The notes: generated by a model not told the origin, from the sequence alone. Shown: positions 34,278 through 42,948, numbered from the stretch's first letter. The stretch is 64,000 bases of DNA from Thomasclavelia saccharogumia DSM 17460 (GCF_000686665.1 NZ_JMLH01000004.1:1-64000); one strand, 5' to 3'. Made by a program: numbers and translations.

Positions 34278-35554
34278 TGAAGAATCCTTCTTTTGATTTT
34301 AATACCCGAACACTTGATTTTGAAAATGAAGAAGTAACAATTAATTATGTATCGAGCCTTTGTTCTGATGATTTAATTGCGTATTTAGTAGAAGGAATCA
34401 TAAATCATCGCGGAGAAACTTTAAAAGACTGCTTAAATAATGGTGATGTTAAAGAGGAACCTGATCTTGAAAAAGCTCAATATGCCATGCTTACTGGTTG
34501 TGCGGTAGTAAGTTATCGCAATACACAATATGTATTAGATACAAGACACTTTCCAAGTCGGTCGGTAGAAGAACCAGAAACAGAAAAAAGTGTTAGAGGA
34601 TCTAAAGATGGTTTTAATGAATCATTGCTTACATGTGCAGGATTAATTCGCCGTAGGATTAGGACAATTGATTTAGTGATGAATAAACAAACAATTGGTA
34701 AAAACAATCCTTTAGATATTTGTTTATGTTATTTAAATAATCAGGTTGATCAAGGAATGCTGCAAACTATTTTAGATCGGATCAAAGAAATTAAAAATGA
34801 GGATTTAGTTATGTCAGATCGGGCAGTTGAAGAGATGATCTTAGATCAGGGTTATAATCCTTTTCCACTAGTTCGTTATAGTGAACGACCAGATGTTGTA
34901 GCAACTCATATTTTACATGGTCATATTGCCATAATTTGTGATACATCTTCATCAGTTATGATGATACCAACGACTATATTTGAGATTTTAGAGCATGTAG
35001 AAGAACACCGTCAAACACCAATTATTGGGACTTTTATTCGGTTAATTCGTTTTAGTGCGGTATTATTATCGATTTATTTAGTTCCTTTATGGTTATTATT
35101 GACAAATGATGGAAATCTAGATTTGATATTTTTAGGTCAGGTACTATTAGTAGAACTTGCAATTGAATTACTTAGAATTGCAACGATTCATACGCCAACG
35201 TCATTATCTAATGCGATGGGGATGATTGCAGCGGTATTGTTGGGACAGTTTGCAATTGATCTTGGTATCTTCAGTGAAGAGATTTTACTTTTTTGTGCTA
35301 TAGGTGATGTTGGTGGTTTTGCAACCCCTAATTATGAGCTATCGCTTACAAATAAGTATTTAAAGATCTTTCTAATTATTTTTGCTGGCTTTTTAAACTG
35401 GATCGGTTTTATTATTTTTCATATTATTTTAATTGGATATTTAGTTAGTTTAAAACCGTTAGGTACTTCTTATTTGTATCCTCTTTATCCTTTTGATGGT
35501 AAAGAGATGCTAAACTTTATTATTCGTAAACCAAAAAGTAAAAAAGGATCATAA
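34277..35554 (+). CDS. spoVAF: Stage V sporulation protein AF (GerA-like)
   Basis: Germinant-receptor A-subunit-like membrane protein of 425 residues. A cytoplasmic N-terminal region (about 1-245) contains SVRGSKDGFNESLLTCAGLIRRRIR, diagnostic of GerAA/SpoVAF; four or five helices follow from about 250 to 405, with IGDVGGFATPNYELSLTNKY near 345. SpoVAF is thought to form a complex at the germinosome and boost germination. spoVAA and spoVAB, present in Bacillus, are absent here, as in many clostridia, but spoVAF is kept. The operon ends at a strong terminator. Confidence 0.92.
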   Translation: MKNPSFDFNTRTLDFENEEVTINYVSSLCSDDLIAYLVEGIINHRGETLKDCLNNGDVKEEPDLEKAQYAMLTGCAVVSYRNTQYVLDTRHFPSRSVEEPETEKSVRGSKDGFNESLLTCAGLIRRRIRTIDLVMNKQTIGKNNPLDICLCYLNNQVDQGMLQTILDRIKEIKNEDLVMSDRAVEEMILDQGYNPFPLVRYSERPDVVATHILHGHIAIICDTSSSVMMIPTTIFEILEHVEEHRQTPIIGTFIRLIRFSAVLLSIYLVPLWLLLTNDGNLDLIFLGQVLLVELAIELLRIATIHTPTSLSNAMGMIAAVLLGQFAIDLGIFSEEILLFCAIGDVGGFATPNYELSLTNKYLKIFLIIFAGFLNWIGFIIFHIILIGYLVSLKPLGTSYLYPLYPFDGKEMLNFIIRKPKSKKGS

Positions 35555-35588
35555 AAACCTCAATTATTTGTAAGATTGAGGTTTTTTT
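35554..35588 (+). terminator. Terminator of the spoVA operon
   Basis: AAAACCTCAAT (35554-35564) pairs with ATTGAGGTTTT (35575-35585), followed by T. Confidence 0.88.
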
Positions 35589-35624
35589 GTTGAAAAAAGA
35601 ATTCTTCTAATGCAGTAATTTATG

Positions 35625-35633
35625 TGTTATAAT
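35625..35633 (+). promoter_or_regulatory. Extended -10 promoter of scpAB
   Basis: TGTTATAAT: TG, one base, then a perfect -10 at 35628-35633, about 28 bp before the scpA start codon. No strong -35. Confidence 0.55.
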
Positions 35634-35661
35634 AACTAATGCATAATTAGGAGGTTTCATC

Positions 35662-36390
35662 ATGGAATATCAAGTAGTAATTGAAGATTTTCAAGGTCCA
35701 TTAGATTTATTATTACATCTTATCAAAGAAAAAGAAATGGATCTAGAATCATTGGAATTATCAGTTATAGCAGATCAATATTTACAATATATCCATGCCA
35801 TGGATCCATCCTTATTAGAAGTAATGTCAGAGTATTTAGTTATGGCAGCTGATTTAATTGAAATGAAAAGTAAAATGCTTATTCCTAAAGAAAAAGTAAT
35901 AATTAATGATGAATATCAAGAAGATCCTCGAGATGCATTAATAAGACGCTTGATTGAGTATAAGCGTTATAAAGATGTTCTTGATGAGATCCGTGAAAAA
36001 TATGAGCAGCGTCAAAATATTATTATTAAACCAGCTGAGTCAATGGAGGAATATATTATCGATACTAGTTCAATGATTCCTGAAGGTTTAGAAGTATATG
36101 ATTTAATGAAGGCAATGCAAAAAATGTTTCAACGTAAAGCAATGATGAAACCATTGGATACGCATATTGCCAAAAAGGATATTTCAATTGATGAAAGAAC
36201 TGAACAGATTAGAGATTATTTTAAAACAAGGGTAAATAAAAAAGTGAAATTTGAAGATTTATTTGATCGTCATGATCGCTTCTATTTCATTGTTACTTTT
36301 ATTGCTGTTTTGGTTTTAGCTAAGGATAAAGAAGTAGAAATAATTCAGGATGGGTTATTTGCAGATATATATGTAGAGGGGAAAGTTTAA
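35662..36390 (+). CDS. scpA: Segregation and condensation protein A
   Basis: Kleisin subunit of the SMC-ScpAB condensin, 242 residues. The N-terminal SMC-neck binding region begins YQVVIEDFQGPLDLLLHLIKEKEMDLESLE; the C-terminal winged helix (about 170-242) contacts the SMC head. AGGAGG precedes the ATG. The stop overlaps the scpB start, giving equal synthesis of the two partners. Cytosolic, acting on the nucleoid. Confidence 0.95.
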   Translation: MEYQVVIEDFQGPLDLLLHLIKEKEMDLESLELSVIADQYLQYIHAMDPSLLEVMSEYLVMAADLIEMKSKMLIPKEKVIINDEYQEDPRDALIRRLIEYKRYKDVLDEIREKYEQRQNIIIKPAESMEEYIIDTSSMIPEGLEVYDLMKAMQKMFQRKAMMKPLDTHIAKKDISIDERTEQIRDYFKTRVNKKVKFEDLFDRHDRFYFIVTFIAVLVLAKDKEVEIIQDGLFADIYVEGKV

Positions 36391-36992
36391 TGGAAGAAAC
36401 GAATTATTTAGATATTATAGAAGGTATGTTATATCTTGCTGGTGATGATGGTATGGATATTAAACAGATTGCTGGAGTATTAGAAATAAGTAAAAAAGAT
36501 GCTGTACTATTAATGGATAAATTTATGGAAAGATATGAAAAAAAGGAGCTAAAAGGAATTGTTTTAGTTAATTTTGGGGGACGTTATAAATTAGCTACTA
36601 ATAGTGAATATTTTGCTTATTATCAAAAAATGGTGGAACAAAGTAGTGCTAATCTTTCTAATGCAGCTTTAGAGACTTTAGCGATTATTGCTTACAATCA
36701 GCCTATTACTAGAGTGGGAATTGAAGATATTCGTGGAGTAGGTTGTGATACGATGATTCGTAAATTAGCAGCTAAAGCATTAATTAAGGAAGTTGGACGT
36801 GAAGATAGCCCAGGAATGCCAATTTTATATGGTGTCACTGATGAATTCATGGATACGTTTGGTTTGACTTCGTTAGATGAATTACCTGATTTAGCGGATA
36901 TTATAGAAGTTGATGAACAAGAAGATATTTTTGCAACAAAATATCATGAAGATACTAATGAAAAAATAGAGGGAAATAATGAAAGCCATTAA
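36390..36992 (+). CDS. scpB: Segregation and condensation protein B
   Basis: Dimeric kleisin-binding subunit of the condensin, 200 residues, with two winged-helix domains. The most conserved segment is ALETLAIIAYNQPITRVGIEDIRGV near residues 92-116, then GREDSPGMPILYGVTDEFMDTFGL. The acidic tail is typical. Overlaps scpA by one base and the DUF5662 gene by 14 bp. Confidence 0.95.
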   Translation: MEETNYLDIIEGMLYLAGDDGMDIKQIAGVLEISKKDAVLLMDKFMERYEKKELKGIVLVNFGGRYKLATNSEYFAYYQKMVEQSSANLSNAALETLAIIAYNQPITRVGIEDIRGVGCDTMIRKLAAKALIKEVGREDSPGMPILYGVTDEFMDTFGLTSLDELPDLADIIEVDEQEDIFATKYHEDTNEKIEGNNESH

Positions 36993-37503
36993 ACATTTTA
37001 AAACGATAACTAAACATAAATATTATGTAATGAAATTATGTTTTCGTTTTGGTTTATATAAGCAAGGATTAAAACATGATTTATCAAAATATTCTTGGAG
37101 CGAATTTTCTACTGGTGCTAAATATTATTTAGGTTATAAATCACCTAATAGTAATGAAAGGGATACTATTGGTTATAGCAGTGCCTGGCTACATCATAAA
37201 GGGCGAAATAAACATCATTGGGAATATTGGATTGATTTTACTAGTCAAGGTATTATTGCAATTGAAATGCCAATTAAATATGTAGTTGAAATGTTTTGTG
37301 ATCGAGTGGCGGCAACAATGGTTTATCGTGGTAAAGATTTTGATTTTACAGCACCGCTTGATTATTATAATAAAACAAGGTTTTATTATGTAATCAATGA
37401 AAATACTGATCGAATAATTAAGGATATGCTGGAACATTTAGCAAATTCTAATCTTGATGAAACAATAAAATATATTAAAGAAACATATTTAAATAGTAAA
37501 TAA
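36979..37503 (+). CDS. DUF5662 family protein
   Basis: A 174-residue cytosolic protein of DUF5662, function unknown. Characteristic pieces are HKYYVMKLCFRFGLYKQGLKHDLSKYS near the N-terminus and AWLHHKGRNKHHWEYWIDF near 70; the many His and Asp (KHDLSKYS, WLHHKGRNKHHWEYW) suggest a metal site similar to an HD-type fold, which is inference. It begins inside scpB and is probably translated from the same mRNA. It is the last native gene before the foreign island. Confidence 0.75.
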   Translation: MKAIKHFKTITKHKYYVMKLCFRFGLYKQGLKHDLSKYSWSEFSTGAKYYLGYKSPNSNERDTIGYSSAWLHHKGRNKHHWEYWIDFTSQGIIAIEMPIKYVVEMFCDRVAATMVYRGKDFDFTAPLDYYNKTRFYYVINENTDRIIKDMLEHLANSNLDETIKYIKETYLNSK

Positions 37504-37546
37504 AAAAGAGCATTATCCAATGCCATTTTAGTTTAAAAGTGACATT

Positions 37547-37584
37547 GAAGGGAGGGGCTACATAAGGAAGTAGCTTCTCCCTTC
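37547..37584 (+). promoter_or_regulatory. Strong leader hairpin ahead of tnpV
   Basis: A 15-bp stem (37547-37561 with 37570-37584, two G-U pairs) with an 8-nt loop. No T run follows, so it is a leader structure rather than a terminator. It lies 67 bp before the tnpV start. Confidence 0.6.
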
Positions 37585-37651
37585 GGCTTTGTAATCAGCC
37601 AGAGTGATTGAATTGTAGGGAAAATTCAAATCATAACGGAGGATTACAGCA

Positions 37652-38026
37652 ATGGCAAAATCAATTTTTGAAGAAATGGGTGGCACTTATCATGAAGAAA
37701 ACGGGTATCTTATTCCTGACCTTACCTTACCCACCGAAGAAGAAAAGCCCATCGGGATATGGGGACAGCGGCATTTACGGTATATCAAGGAGCATAAGCG
37801 GTTGTTCTATGTCAATCTGCTGACAAGCGGCAAGTTAAACAGTTATCTTGCTGAGATAAATGTGCAGGCAGAGGAATTGTTCTTTCGGCTGGTAAAGCAG
37901 CTTGCCGAAAAAGAAGGCATAACGGAAGAACTCAAAAGCACCAACCCGATGACTTGGATTGGTGCGATGAATAACATACAGGCAAGAACAAGAGAAATCG
38001 TTTATACAGACATCATTTACACATAA
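37652..38026 (+). CDS. tnpV: TnpV, transposon-encoded protein
   Basis: A 124-residue protein of the TnpV family, found on Tn4451-like and other mobilisable elements of clostridia. Family marks: MGGTYHEENGYLIPDLTLP at the N-terminus, GIWGQRHLRYIKEHKRLFY, and TNPMTWIGAMNNIQARTREIV near the C-terminus. No biochemical role is established; it is not needed for transposition of Tn4451 as far as I know. CGGAGGA precedes the start. A terminator follows. Confidence 0.88.
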   Translation: MAKSIFEEMGGTYHEENGYLIPDLTLPTEEEKPIGIWGQRHLRYIKEHKRLFYVNLLTSGKLNSYLAEINVQAEELFFRLVKQLAEKEGITEELKSTNPMTWIGAMNNIQARTREIVYTDIIYT

Positions 38027-38036
38027 TCACACTTCG

Positions 38037-38069
38037 GAAGCGGTATGGGGTTACTCATGCCGCTTCTTT
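38037..38069 (+). terminator. Terminator of tnpV
   Basis: GAAGCGGTATG (38037-38047) pairs with CATGCCGCTTC (38056-38066, one G-U pair), then TTTC. Confidence 0.7.
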
Positions 38070-38157
38070 CCTATCTGCACAGTAGAATTTTTCACAAATC
38101 TGTGGTATAATCGTTCCATATCTGAGAGACAACTCGGTATTGTAAAGGAGATATAAG

Positions 38158-38604
38158 ATGAATATCAGGAAAGCAATAATAGATGATTTATCAAGAGTAG
38201 CTGAAATATATGTATTTAATAATAGGATAAATTTTTTCCCTATATTCAAAGATGAAAGTTTTTCTTTTGGTGAGTTGCAAGTCGTTTCATTGGTGGATAA
38301 TTACTTCAAAAAAGAAGAAATTATTGAAAACATATATGTATATGATAACGGATTGATAAAAGGTTTTATTCAAATGAATGGAACAGAGATTTGTAAATTG
38401 TATGTAGATACGTTTTTTCAAAACGAGGGAATTGGCAATGAGCTAATTGAATTTGCAATTAAAGAACTCCACGCAAATAATTTATGGGCATTAGAAAAAA
38501 ATGTTAGAGCAATTTCTTTTTACCAAAGGCATGGCTTTCATTTGACAGGTCAGAAAAAGTTTGAAGAAGATACCACCGAATATCTTGTTAAGTTAGAAAG
38601 ATAA
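38158..38604 (+). CDS. GNAT family N-acetyltransferase
   Basis: Cytosolic acetyltransferase of 148 residues. The acetyl-CoA loop is VDTFFQNEGIGNELIEFAI near residues 84-102, and the last strands are ALEKNVRAISFYQRHGFHLTG. Substrate unknown; small cargo acetyltransferases often modify antibiotics or toxins. A perfect -10 (38106-38111) and AAGGAGAT precede it. It begins a cargo run with the alpha/beta hydrolase and SUKH genes. Its codon use is closer to the host than the next two genes. Confidence 0.85.
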   Translation: MNIRKAIIDDLSRVAEIYVFNNRINFFPIFKDESFSFGELQVVSLVDNYFKKEEIIENIYVYDNGLIKGFIQMNGTEICKLYVDTFFQNEGIGNELIEFAIKELHANNLWALEKNVRAISFYQRHGFHLTGQKKFEEDTTEYLVKLER

Positions 38605-38629
38605 ATTCGGATTTGCGGAGGATGCCTTT

Positions 38630-39229
38630 ATGAAAAAGCTAATCATATACATACACGGAAAAGGTGGCAGCGCAGAGGAAGCAGAGCATTATAAATCGCT
38701 CTTTAGGGGCTGTGATGTAATTGGTCTTGACTATGCTGCACAGTCACCTTGGGACGCAAAAAAGGAGTTTCCGAGCCTTTTTGACTCGATATGCGGAGAT
38801 CACGAATCGGTAACGGTCATCGCTAATAGCATCGGCGCTTATTTTACGATGATTTCCTTGAATGACAAGCGAATAAAGAAAGCGTTTTTCATCTCTCCCG
38901 TTGTGAATATGGAAAAGCTGATTACGGATATGATGATGTGGGCAAATGTAACCGAGGATGAACTCCGTGAAAAAGGCGAAATTGAAACAACCTTTGGTGA
39001 GACTCTTTCATGGAAATATCTCTGCTATGTAAGAGAGCATCCTGCAAGGTGGACTATTCCAACCCATATTTTGTACGGTGAAAAAGATAATTTAACATCG
39101 TATGAAACAATATCCGAATTTGTAAATCAGAGTAATGCGACATTGACTGTCATGAAAAATGGAGAGCATTGGTTTCACACAGAGGAACAGATGAAATATC
39201 TTGATAACTGGATAGAACAGTTTGCTTGA
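38630..39229 (+). CDS. Alpha/beta-fold hydrolase
   Basis: Cytosolic serine hydrolase of 199 residues. Oxyanion segment YIHGKGGSAEEAEHY at the N-terminus, nucleophile elbow ANSIGAYF (Ser near 69), acid in LYGEKDNLTS, and final His in NGEHWFHTEE. No signal peptide. Substrate unknown. It sits 25 bp after the acetyltransferase and has higher G+C, consistent with recent transfer. Confidence 0.85.
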   Translation: MKKLIIYIHGKGGSAEEAEHYKSLFRGCDVIGLDYAAQSPWDAKKEFPSLFDSICGDHESVTVIANSIGAYFTMISLNDKRIKKAFFISPVVNMEKLITDMMMWANVTEDELREKGEIETTFGETLSWKYLCYVREHPARWTIPTHILYGEKDNLTSYETISEFVNQSNATLTVMKNGEHWFHTEEQMKYLDNWIEQFA

Positions 39230-39255
39230 TAAATGATAATTTACGGGGCGTGTAT

Positions 39256-39693
39256 ATGTTTGATAAAGTGAGTAGAGCACTTACAAGAGAAGATATAGCG
39301 GAAATCGAAGTGAATCTGGGATTTGCATTACCAGAGGATTTTGTAGAACACTATCTGTCCTATAATGGAGGAATACCAACAAAGCCGTTTTTCTATTCTG
39401 AAGAGGAAGATATTGAAACAGAGGTTCAAGTTTTTTTGCCATTAAAACATCGTTATTGTGACATTTCTATAGGAACAGCGGAGGAAAAATATATATTGCT
39501 CAAAGGGAAATCCCCATTGATGACCTCTTATTTTCCCTTTGCCAATGACTATGGTTCTAATCCGATTTGCGTTAATTTGGAGGATGGAGGAGTCTATATT
39601 GTGTATATGGATTTGGGAAAATTGGAGGATAGATGCTTCCGTCGTATTGCAGAGAGTTTTCGTGATTTTGTAGAATCCTTATCTGTTGTTTAG
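39256..39693 (+). CDS. SMI1/KNR4 (SUKH) domain protein
   Basis: Single SUKH-superfamily domain of 145 residues: EDIAEIEVNLGFALPEDFVEHYLSYNGGIP near the start and NDYGSNPICVNLEDGGVYI in the middle are typical. Many SUKH proteins are immunity proteins against secreted nuclease toxins, but no toxin is seen next to it, so it may be an orphan immunity gene carried as cargo. ATG 39256 is chosen because GGGGCG lies upstream and the domain begins there. It ends close to the left end of the inserted transposon. Confidence 0.8.
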   Translation: MFDKVSRALTREDIAEIEVNLGFALPEDFVEHYLSYNGGIPTKPFFYSEEEDIETEVQVFLPLKHRYCDISIGTAEEKYILLKGKSPLMTSYFPFANDYGSNPICVNLEDGGVYIVYMDLGKLEDRCFRRIAESFRDFVESLSVV

Positions 39694-39726
39694 CGAATTA
39701 ATTTAACTAACTTTTTTCAAATTAAA

Positions 39727-39791
39727 TTAGACAGTATTAAATGTAAAATCATCACGATTAATTAAATTTGTTATACTATTTTAGACAATAT
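39727..39791. repeat. Direct repeat TTAGACARTAT at the transposon left end
   Basis: TTAGACAGTAT (39727-39737) and TTAGACAATAT (39781-39791), 54 bp apart, in the non-coding end of the element. Similar arrays form the ends of Tn7/Mu-type elements. Confidence 0.4.
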
Positions 39792-39821
39792 CCGCACTTT
39801 ATTTTATACTTTAACAGTAAC

Positions 39822-39848
39822 AAAAATGCAGCTTTACACTGCATTTTC
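39822..39848 (-). terminator. Terminator at the end of the transposon operon
   Basis: AAAATGCAG (39823-39831) and CTGCATTTT (39839-39847) form a stem overlapping the stop of the 105-residue gene; on the minus strand a T-rich run follows. Confidence 0.6.
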
Positions 39849-40151
39849 ATATATTAATTTTAATCCTTCTGCAATCATTACACCATCAATTATGCTGTGC
39901 ATGATATTTCCAATCCTTTCACTGTTCCAAAAAATATCATCTAACGTACTTAATGGACTTGATACATTTATCTCTGGTATACCAATCCAACGCTCTTGTC
40001 CCAGCTGAATTAAATATATGTCATACCTGCTCTTTCTTCCGCTTATACTGAATGATGTTATTTCATTGATTTTTTTTATATTTCTTATTTCACATTTCCA
40101 TACCTGCTTTTTATATCTGCAGTTATATCTTATTGTTTTATCCGATTTCAT
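39834..40151 (-). CDS. Small transposon accessory protein, unknown family
   Basis: A 105-residue, soluble, basic protein. The N-terminal half is basic and beta-rich (IRYNCRYKKQVWKCEIRNI; SFSISGRKSRYDIYLIQLG), then GQERWIGIPEINVSSPLSTLDDIFWN and a helix IGNIMHSIIDGVMIAEGLKLI. I do not recognise it. Its start lies inside the last codons of the ATPase gene (14-bp overlap), so it belongs to the transposition operon. Position suggests a target-selection or regulatory subunit, comparable in place but not in visible sequence to TniQ; this is speculation. Confidence 0.6.
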   Translation of the reverse strand: MKSDKTIRYNCRYKKQVWKCEIRNIKKINEITSFSISGRKSRYDIYLIQLGQERWIGIPEINVSSPLSTLDDIFWNSERIGNIMHSIIDGVMIAEGLKLIYENAV

Positions 40152-40941
40152 TTGCTGCCTCCATTACTGTTTCATTATCGATTACCATTTTCTCTCTGGC
40201 TGCTCCTATTATTAAACAGTGGGTCAATAAATTATTCAGCTTTCTTGATGATCCCTGGCTTGCATTTGATAATGCCTTGAGCGCATCTGGCATTATCAGC
40301 GGCTGTGTTCTTCCTGCTTTTTTTAGCTTTTCAACCACATACCTTTCGATATCTTTCTCATTCATTCCAGAAGTTTCATACTGAATTACAATTCGCTGTT
40401 TCAATGCTTCATGCACAGCTCTGTTGACAGTGTGATTTAATACTGGTGTTCCTGTCAGAATCAGAATCACATAACTGCTCGAATCAAAATTAAAATTCAA
40501 AAGCATTATCAGATCGTTCAGGATCTCTGTTTTCAAAAACTGACCCTCATCTAATATTATGACCGGCACGATCCTTTTCTCATCGACCATCTTTTTTATA
40601 TGTGCCTGGATGTTTCTGAAATTATCTATTTTTTTATGCTGTGGTTCCAGCCCAAGCTGACTGCTCAGCTCACGATAAAATTCAATCGTTGTCAATGTAG
40701 ACATTGGCATATAGATAACCTTATACAGTCCTGGGTTTAGTGTCTCACTGAATTTTTTCATGATAAATGTCTTGCCAGTTCCACTGCGTCCTGTGAAAAG
40801 TCCAATTCCTCGAACATCTTTCAGATAGTTAAGCCGACCAAGTGCTTCTTTAAAATCATTTGTAGATATTTCTATATCAGGCTGTCCTTTTTCAAACGGA
40901 TTGAATTCAAGTCCGTAATAAATCTTAAAATCCTTCATCAT
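40138..40941 (-). CDS. ExeA/TniB-type AAA+ ATPase of the transposon
   Basis: AAA+ ATPase of 267 residues. The N-terminal YYGLEFNPFEKG is an ExeA-family mark; Walker A is GRSGTGKTFIMKK near residues 50-62, Walker B VIILDEGQFL near 125-134, and sensor I LILTGTP. The C-terminal lid is GSSRKLNNLLTHCLIIGA. Such ATPases (MuB, TnsC, TniB, IstB-like in role) choose target DNA and stimulate the transposase. Its ATG overlaps the transposase stop as ATGA, giving coupled translation. Confidence 0.88.
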   Translation of the reverse strand: MMKDFKIYYGLEFNPFEKGQPDIEISTNDFKEALGRLNYLKDVRGIGLFTGRSGTGKTFIMKKFSETLNPGLYKVIYMPMSTLTTIEFYRELSSQLGLEPQHKKIDNFRNIQAHIKKMVDEKRIVPVIILDEGQFLKTEILNDLIMLLNFNFDSSSYVILILTGTPVLNHTVNRAVHEALKQRIVIQYETSGMNEKDIERYVVEKLKKAGRTQPLIMPDALKALSNASQGSSRKLNNLLTHCLIIGAAREKMVIDNETVMEAANEIG

Positions 40942-42185
40942 GAATCCTCCTGTGCAAATAATGGTTTATTTCTTTTTATTCTGGAATTGTCAACCTTTCT
41001 GACTTCAAAGATTTCTATATAACTGTCATTTTCATATATATAAACGTTGCTTAAATCCGGTTTGTATTTAACTGTTATTCTTGTGCCGATATATTCCTGT
41101 TTTGTTTCATAAATTCTGGTATTGAGTCTGATTGTTGCATCATTGGCTACCTTTCTGGTAACCGTATGATAAAATATCTTTTCAAGTAAATTTGAATCGA
41201 TTCTCCTGATTAAGTTTGAATCATCCATAAATACATTCAATGGTGTTTGACCGTTTAATGATGCATGTGGAGAATTGTTTTTTTGATTGACATATATACC
41301 AAAAGCAGCATCTATATCCTCGATACTTTTAAACTGGCTGAAATCAGTATTGTACATCCACTGTTCCTTTACTGATTTAAAGGCCCGCTCCACCTTTCCT
41401 TTCTGGTTGCCATGAAAGATTTTTGCACGACTTATCTGAATCTGCAGCTGAGCACAGATAAGTGGCAGCTGTTCATTCTTGTACGGTGTGCCGTTGTCAG
41501 TAAAAATTCTTTTTGGTATGCCGTATTTAGTTACAGCTCTCTTTAATACGGTTTGAACATTTACTGCATTGTCTTCGAGAAAAAATCCATAACCAACAAT
41601 CATCCTTGAATGATCATCAATAATCATGATCAGATATGTTCTGAGCTTATGCCCGCTGTCATCGTTAATATAGGAACAGTAAGTAGTATCCATCTGCCAC
41701 ATGTCATTGGAATGTTCCATTTCAAAGGCCCGCATATCTTCAACAGGTATTCGGTTAAGTTCGGGTTTTGAGGCAATAAATCTTGATACTGTTGAAAGTG
41801 ATACATCTTTTTTCAATATATCGCCATCTTCTATCAGTTTTAGATAAATGGAAGTGGCGGTCATCCTGGAGTTGTTTGCTTTCATATCAATGATTTTATT
41901 TTTTACATCTTTGGTCAGTTTGCGTGAATGCCCCTTGTCTTCACGTGTTTTTGGCATCAGCCCATTAAATCCCTCCCTGCGGTACAGGTCATACCAGTAC
42001 CGTACAGTCTGGAAAGAGAATTCTTTAGAAGTGCCGTCAGGATACCGAAACGGAGTAGACGTAATTCTTTTGTAGTACTGCAGCGCAGAACGGTCAGGAT
42101 ATGTTTCATTAAGAACGGGAACGATCAGTTCATACCTGAAAAGTGCAATTTGAATGTTTAAATCTTCTTTTTTACTGTTATTCAT
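40938..42185 (-). CDS. DDE transposase (integrase core, Mu/Tn552 type)
   Basis: Transposase of 415 residues. N-terminal helix-turn-helix parts at about 25-150 (FSFQTVRYWYDLYRREGF; SRMTATSIYLKLIEDG). The catalytic acids of the rve core are visible: Asp in MWQMDTTYCSYI, Asp in RIFTDNGTPYKNEQL, and Glu in NQKGKVERAFKSVKEQW. A C-terminal beta domain follows (GTRITVKYKPDLSNVYIYEND). The ATG at 42185 has AGGAGG ten bases upstream; longer starts lack a ribosome site. Coupled to the AAA+ ATPase. Confidence 0.88.
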   Translation of the reverse strand: MNNSKKEDLNIQIALFRYELIVPVLNETYPDRSALQYYKRITSTPFRYPDGTSKEFSFQTVRYWYDLYRREGFNGLMPKTREDKGHSRKLTKDVKNKIIDMKANNSRMTATSIYLKLIEDGDILKKDVSLSTVSRFIASKPELNRIPVEDMRAFEMEHSNDMWQMDTTYCSYINDDSGHKLRTYLIMIIDDHSRMIVGYGFFLEDNAVNVQTVLKRAVTKYGIPKRIFTDNGTPYKNEQLPLICAQLQIQISRAKIFHGNQKGKVERAFKSVKEQWMYNTDFSQFKSIEDIDAAFGIYVNQKNNSPHASLNGQTPLNVFMDDSNLIRRIDSNLLEKIFYHTVTRKVANDATIRLNTRIYETKQEYIGTRITVKYKPDLSNVYIYENDSYIEIFEVRKVDNSRIKRNKPLFAQEDS

Positions 42186-42260
42186 ATAGAATACACCTCC
42201 TGACCTAACCATATAACAGAGTGGAGGCATATTCAAAGGAAGGGGTATGGGAAAAAGAAA

Positions 42261-42791
42261 TCATGTAAAAATGATCATATTTTTAGTTGAAATATGCTGC
42301 ATAAACATAACATGATATTCTGAAAAATAATTTATTATGAAATCAAAACATTCAAAGTCACACCTACCAAAAAAAGCCAAAAAAGAAGTGAGACGTTCTT
42401 TGTGAAATTTAATATAAAAGGCAATAATTTTTTTGACCAGTTCTCTAGAAAAACCAGTTATTTTAGAAATAACAGAAGCAGAATCACTGACATTGCGATA
42501 GGACTGGATTATTTTTATTATACAGGGATTGGACAAAATCCGGTAAGGAATGATAATACTGGGCAAAAGAGCATGAGTACAGTTACAGCTTTCGCATTTG
42601 ATTCTAACGATAGAAATTAAAATAGTATTGTCAGAATCAAGAGTTAAATAACGGGGATAGACAGCATGTCTGTGAAAATGACCAGTAGAACCGCATGTAC
42701 ATTTGATTTTAGTAAGAGCAAGAGATGAAATATCAAGGTCATATGAATCTTGAGAATAATTGTTGAAATTGAAGGTTTGAAATGTTATCAT
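42261..42791 (-). CDS. DUF6431-like zinc-binding protein of the transposon
   Basis: A 176-residue protein with a zinc-ribbon-like pair (CTCGSTGHFHRH and IKCESCNCTHALLPS) followed by a helical region IIKIIQSYRNVSDSASVISKITGFSRELVKKI that looks like a helix-turn-helix. I believe this is the DUF6431 family, often found just upstream of such transposases. It resembles the N-terminal DNA-binding part of ISL3 transposases without a catalytic domain. Neither ATG 42791 nor TTG 42803 has a good ribosome site. Likely a DNA-binding accessory or regulator. Confidence 0.65.
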   Translation of the reverse strand: MITFQTFNFNNYSQDSYDLDISSLALTKIKCTCGSTGHFHRHAVYPRYLTLDSDNTILISIVRIKCESCNCTHALLPSIIIPYRILSNPCIIKIIQSYRNVSDSASVISKITGFSRELVKKIIAFYIKFHKERLTSFLAFFGRCDFECFDFIINYFSEYHVMFMQHISTKNMIIFT

Positions 42792-42802
42792 AATCTTGTA
42801 CA

Positions 42803-42876
42803 AAACATACGTTTTGTTTTTTGGGAAAAGAAAGGCAGGAAGGCGAACCGATGACCCTTTCTTTTTTCGTATGTTT
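42803..42876. repeat. Inverted repeat upstream of the DUF6431 gene
   Basis: AAACATACG (42803-42811) and CGTATGTTT (42868-42876), 56 bp apart, each flanked by a T/A-rich run (TTTTGTTTTTT and CTTTTTT). It covers the likely promoter and right end of the transposon. Confidence 0.5.
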
Positions 42877-42895
42877 AACTCCTTTATATAATAAT

Positions 42896-42948
42896 AAAAC
42901 AGTTAGAATAACTTGCATATAATTTTATCAAATTATTCTAACTGTTTT
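42896..42948. terminator. Long hairpin at the right end, possibly bidirectional terminator
   Basis: A 16-bp perfect stem (42896-42911, AAAACAGTTAGAATAA, with 42933-42948) and 21-nt loop, with T/A-rich flanks on both sides. It would shield the transposon operon from outside transcription. Confidence 0.6.
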
